NCBI RefSeq assembly: GCF_002835825.1
Contig: NZ_PIZH01000058.1
Location: 1 to 8,430, forward strand
Direction: 5' to 3'
From: Methanoregula sp.
GTDB lineage: Archaea > Halobacteriota > Methanomicrobia > Methanomicrobiales > Methanospirillaceae
Length of the DNA stretch: 8,430 nt
Numbering within the stretch: position 1 is the first letter of the stretch; every line of letters begins with the position of its first letter. The notes beneath the pieces were generated by a model, which worked only from the letters and a program-made list of their open reading frames with translations, was not told the origin of the DNA and did not search any database. Below are positions 6,020 to 8,430 of this stretch, one piece after another. Made by a program: the position numbers and the translations under genes.

Positions 6020-7091
6020 GTGCCACCTCCAGCAGGTAGGTGAAGAGGCGGGCCAGCGAGACAACATCCTGACGGTTGTGTTCCACGATGGGGACAAGGG
6101 GGCCGGAGTTGCCGGACCGGAGATAGCTCTCGTAGAATTCCGGGACCATCTGCCCTGGGACATCGTCTTCCCTGATCACATTCAGGATCTCGCGTTCAAG
6201 AGCCGCAAGCCGCAGAGAGGGGAACTGGCCTTTCCACCGGCGCCGGCTGAAATGGAGAACATCGAAGTGGGGGATGGTGGCCGGATAGCCAAGACCATAG
6301 TACGCGAGGCGGTCCATAAGATAGGGGAAATCGAAGGATTTGCCATTGAACGTGACAAGGGCCGGCCGGTCTCCGGACACGTGATCCATCGTCGCGATTA
6401 GCGCTGCCTGCTCTTCGGCAATATCGCGCAGGAGATACTGGTGGACGATAAGGTGCCCGCGTTCGATAACACCAATACCGAAGAGGATGATGGGACGGGA
6501 GAAAAGGCCAAGCGTCTCGATATCCAGGAATACAAAATCTTCCGGCTCATGGAGAGTTGCTGCACCCAGGACCGATGGATGGGACCGGGAGTGTCGGCTG
6601 CCGGCAAGGTCCATGATGGATGAACTGTCACCTCCAGTGATACAGGAAAGGACGGTTTTTGCCTGCTGCCGGAAACAGGGATGCTCCAAGAGGTCGGGAA
6701 TGGAGTGATAGCCCCGCGCATTGAGCCGTTTTTGGATCGCGGGGCCGATGCCATGAACAAGAGTCAGGTCTCCAAGAAGACGAGTTCTCAACTGTTCGCT
6801 GTCCAGCGGAAGAAACGAATACTCCTGCCGGGATTCCAGGGAAAAACAGGTACCCCCCTCGTTGGTAATCTCCCTGCCGCGGAAGACTGTGTCGAATGTC
6901 ACTCCAGCATACCGGTCCAGGAGCGTATCGAGAAAAACACGGGCCCGGTCATATTCCGATGAGAAGATCACGGAGTCCGAGAAACCAGCCTCAAACGCAT
7001 TCCCGTCGCGGACAATGGAATATTCCCGCATCGACTGCATCCGCTGCTGCCAGAGTGCGCCGATTCGAGAGGGGGCTGGTACGACAGACAT
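6006..7091 (-). CDS. mrfB: RNase H-fold exonuclease with helix-hairpin-helix, MrfB/YprB-like
   Basis: This predicted metal-dependent 3'-5' exonuclease has 361 residues. The DnaQ-like core spans about 185-355: FVFLDIETLG (D190, E192), LVTFNGKSFDFPYL (D254), HFDVLHFSRR (D277) and EHNRQDVVSL (H338, D342). All acidic ligands expected of a DEDD nuclease are present; the last motif has H-x3-D spacing. Before the core lies a helix-hairpin-helix (about 109-135, LVHGIGPAIQKRLNARGY), a non-specific DNA-binding motif. The N-terminal 100 residues are of unknown fold. No TPR-like C-terminal extension is seen. The TATA-like box at 7121-7126 puts transcription start near 7097, so ATG 7091 would have a leader of about six bases; GAGGGAG lies too far upstream to serve as a normal ribosome site. 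The helicase gene starts inside its 3' end, indicating translational coupling. Probable role: degradation of a damaged strand exposed by the helicase. Confidence 0.85.
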   Translation of the reverse strand: MSVVPAPSRIGALWQQRMQSMREYSIVRDGNAFEAGFSDSVIFSSEYDRARVFLDTLLDRYAGVTFDTVFRGREITNEGGTCFSLESRQEYSFLPLDSEQLRTRLLGDLTLVHGIGPAIQKRLNARGYHSIPDLLEHPCFRQQAKTVLSCITGGDSSSIMDLAGSRHSRSHPSVLGAATLHEPEDFVFLDIETLGLFSRPIILFGIGVIERGHLIVHQYLLRDIAEEQAALIATMDHVSGDRPALVTFNGKSFDFPYLMDRLAYYGLGYPATIPHFDVLHFSRRRWKGQFPSLRLAALEREILNVIREDDVPGQMVPEFYESYLRSGNSGPLVPIVEHNRQDVVSLARLFTYLLEVAHGGS

Positions 7092-7120
7092 CTTCTTGTT
7101 ACTCCCTCGTAATAGGACGG

Positions 7121-7126
7121 TTTAAA
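7121..7126. promoter_or_regulatory. TTTAAA box, promoter of the exonuclease-helicase operon
   Basis: TTTAAA is self-complementary. On the minus strand it lies about 30-35 bases before the ATG at 7091, giving an almost leaderless message for the exonuclease-helicase operon. On the plus strand it could also drive transcription from near 7150 towards the HAD gene. An alternative plus-strand TATA-like sequence is GTTTAATC at 7181-7188. Confidence 0.45.
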
Positions 7127-7222
7127 GATCCGGGCGGGCGGTGTGAAAGTGTCGGGCGATCCCATGGACCCTAAAGAGACGTTTAATCTGCCGGGCGATT
7201 CAACACAAAACTACCAGCAAAC

Positions 7223-7243
7223 GGCCGGGCCTCTTTTCCGGCC
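7223..7243 (+). promoter_or_regulatory. GC-rich hairpin directly before the HAD start codon
   Basis: GGCCGG (7223-7228) and CCGGCC (7238-7243) form a perfect 6-bp stem around a nine-base pyrimidine-rich loop, ending eight bases before the ATG at 7252. If transcription starts upstream (TATA candidates at 7121 or 7181), this hairpin sits in the leader close to the ribosome-loading region and might limit translation. The T-run in the loop (7234-7237) is too short to suggest a terminator. Confidence 0.4.
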
Positions 7244-7251
7244 ATGATAGA

Positions 7252-8022
7252 ATGAACATAGATGGTCTGTTGATCGATCTCGATGGCGTGATTTACCAGG
7301 GGGGAAAGGCAATCCCCGGGGCCCGTACGACACTGGAATACCTGGAAAAACAGGATATTCCGTTTCGCTGTATCTCGAACACCACACGCAAATGCCGGCA
7401 GACGATCCAATCACAAGTGTCGGGTATGGGTATCGATGTTCCCCTGGAACATATCTTTACCCCGCCACTGGCAGCGGTCACTTACATGAGACAGAACAAT
7501 AAAACACGGTTTCATCTCCTCGTGACAGGAGATGTGGACCGGGACTTTGCCGGAACGGGGGCGCATGTTTCACAATCCGCGGATTATGTAGTTGTTGGCG
7601 ATGCCGGGGATAACGCCACCTATAACACAATCAATACCGCATTCCGGCTCCTCATGGATGGGGCAGAGCTCATAGCCCTTGAGAGAGACCGGTACTGGAT
7701 GGCACAGGATGGCCTTGCACTCTCCGCGGGGCCGTTTGTCTCTGCACTTGAATACGCGACAGGAAAGACCGCGATCCTGGTGGGAAAGCCCTCGAAAACA
7801 TTCTTTGATCTCGCACTTACGGATATGGCGCTTCCCCCGGGGCGGGTTGCGATGATCGGCGATGATCTCTTCACTGACGTGGGGGGCGCGAAGCAGGCAG
7901 GTATGACCGGGATTCTTGTAAGGACGGGAAAATTCCGGGAAGATCTTCTGCACAAATCCACAGTTGTACCGGATATGATTATCGGGTCAGTTGCTGACGT
8001 TCCGGATATCCTTGAAGGGTAA
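7252..8022 (+). CDS. HAD-IIA family phosphatase
   Basis: A cytosolic haloacid dehalogenase-superfamily hydrolase of 256 residues. Motif I is LIDLDGVIYQG with nucleophile D9 and acid/base D11; motif II is ISNTTRK (41-47); the catalytic Lys is K179 in VGKPSKTFF; motif IV is MIGDDLFTDVGGAKQAG (201-217) with D204, D205 and D209. The cap sits between motifs II and III (about 50-175), the C2 position of class IIA enzymes such as NagD, phosphoglycolate and p-nitrophenyl phosphatases, and LHPP/HDHD2. The exact substrate cannot be read from the sequence; a small phosphorylated metabolite is expected. All catalytic residues are intact and the length is normal for the class. No good ribosome-binding site precedes the ATG, but a hairpin does. 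The next gene starts two bases after its stop codon, so the two are probably co-transcribed. Confidence 0.9.
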   Translation: MNIDGLLIDLDGVIYQGGKAIPGARTTLEYLEKQDIPFRCISNTTRKCRQTIQSQVSGMGIDVPLEHIFTPPLAAVTYMRQNNKTRFHLLVTGDVDRDFAGTGAHVSQSADYVVVGDAGDNATYNTINTAFRLLMDGAELIALERDRYWMAQDGLALSAGPFVSALEYATGKTAILVGKPSKTFFDLALTDMALPPGRVAMIGDDLFTDVGGAKQAGMTGILVRTGKFREDLLHKSTVVPDMIIGSVADVPDILEG

Positions 8023-8024
8023 TC

Positions 8025-8430
8025 ATGGCGTCCCAGGGCAAGATAGCGAGATATCTCATCCCCCTCCTCCTCATTTTCCTGATTATTGCCATTGGTGTTA
8101 CCCTCATCGTCAACCGCGACGGGGTTGTCCCCCCGCGTATCGAAGTACAGCAGACTTCCCTGCCACTTCCCTCATCAGATTACTCGTTTCCTTTCGGAAA
8201 TATCACCATATCCCTTTCGGGATCCGTTGATCCTGCTGTCTATTACGGGGCAAAAGCGGCGAAGAAAGAGACCGTTGTGAGGGGGAACATCTCGGATTCC
8301 ACCTGGATCCGGGAAACCTACCTGGCGATGATAAACGATCCCGCGCAGGACTCCTTTTACTCCTCCCTCATTGCCACATTCCGCTCAATACGGAGCCAGC
8401 AGCACCTTGATGATGATGAGTACCTTGAAC
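8025..8430 (+). CDS. Membrane-anchored protein, N-terminal part (probable transglutaminase-like family)
   Basis: Only the first 135 residues are inside the window; the frame stays open to the edge. A short basic start (MASQGKIAR) leads into one hydrophobic segment at about 10-30, so the protein is anchored by its N-terminus with the rest outside the cell. After a Pro/Ser-rich linker (36-58) comes a folded region with VYYGAKAAKKETVV, WIRETYLAMINDPAQDSFY and FRSIRSQQHLDDDEYLE. The last two resemble the segment that precedes the transglutaminase-like (Cys-His-Asp) core in a group of methanogen membrane proteins; this is from memory, and the catalytic part lies beyond the window. Start at 8025 is chosen because it directly precedes the membrane segment. 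No clear ribosome-binding site is present other than GAAGGGTAA inside the end of the HAD gene (8014-8022), which suggests translational coupling. Confidence 0.7.
   Translation, partial: MASQGKIARYLIPLLLIFLIIAIGVTLIVNRDGVVPPRIEVQQTSLPLPSSDYSFPFGNITISLSGSVDPAVYYGAKAAKKETVVRGNISDSTWIRETYLAMINDPAQDSFYSSLIATFRSIRSQQHLDDDEYLE

Noticed and set aside
6020..6163. N-terminal extension of the helicase to 6163
   Set aside because: The extra 48 residues come from another frame of the exonuclease gene, while the ATG at 6019 has a strong ribosome-binding site.

Overview
This window most likely comes from a methanogenic archaeon of the Methanomicrobiales (Methanoregula/Methanospirillum type). The evidence is an archaeal-type phosphoribulokinase, a soluble receiver-PAS-histidine kinase of the style common in these methanogens, a DUF2178-like membrane protein paired with an XRE regulator, archaeal TATA-like boxes placed so that several messages would be almost leaderless, and GC-rich codon use. 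The genus is an inference; no rRNA or other marker gene is present.

Layout. Positions 1-237 hold a very G-rich stretch with no convincing gene. It is followed by a possible 43-residue protein (238-369) and a T6 tract. On the minus strand come a receiver-PAS-histidine kinase (376-1821) and, upstream of it, a phosphoribulokinase (1913-2878); they read in the same direction with a 91-base gap. A divergent, AT-rich intergenic region (2879-3047) carries the phosphoribulokinase promoter on one side. On the other side is an ordered array of TAACATTAA half-sites around a TATA box, in front of a two-gene plus-strand operon: a four-helix membrane protein (3048-3434) and an XRE-type helix-turn-helix regulator (3462-3695).

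Converging on that operon is a minus-strand pair whose genes overlap by 14 bases: an RNase H-fold exonuclease with a helix-hairpin-helix motif (6006-7091) and a DEAH helicase with a C-terminal cysteine cluster (3707-6019). They match the bacterial MrfB/MrfA (YprB/YprA) DNA-repair pair. A second divergent region (7092-7251) leads to a HAD-IIA phosphatase (7252-8022). Two bases later comes the start of a membrane-anchored protein (8025 to the window end), probably of a methanogen transglutaminase-like family.

How the genes work together. The phosphoribulokinase would make ribulose 1,5-bisphosphate for a type III RuBisCO encoded elsewhere. The kinase behind it has a receiver domain with Glu in place of the phosphoacceptor Asp and Ala in place of the switch Thr/Ser, so it probably does not take part in ordinary phosphotransfer. 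The helicase-exonuclease pair probably acts together on damaged DNA. The membrane protein/XRE pair looks like a self-regulated sensor unit. The strongest points for follow-up are the half-site array, the degenerate receiver, the archaeal MrfAB-like operon with its HhH-containing exonuclease, and the unexplained G-rich region at the left edge.
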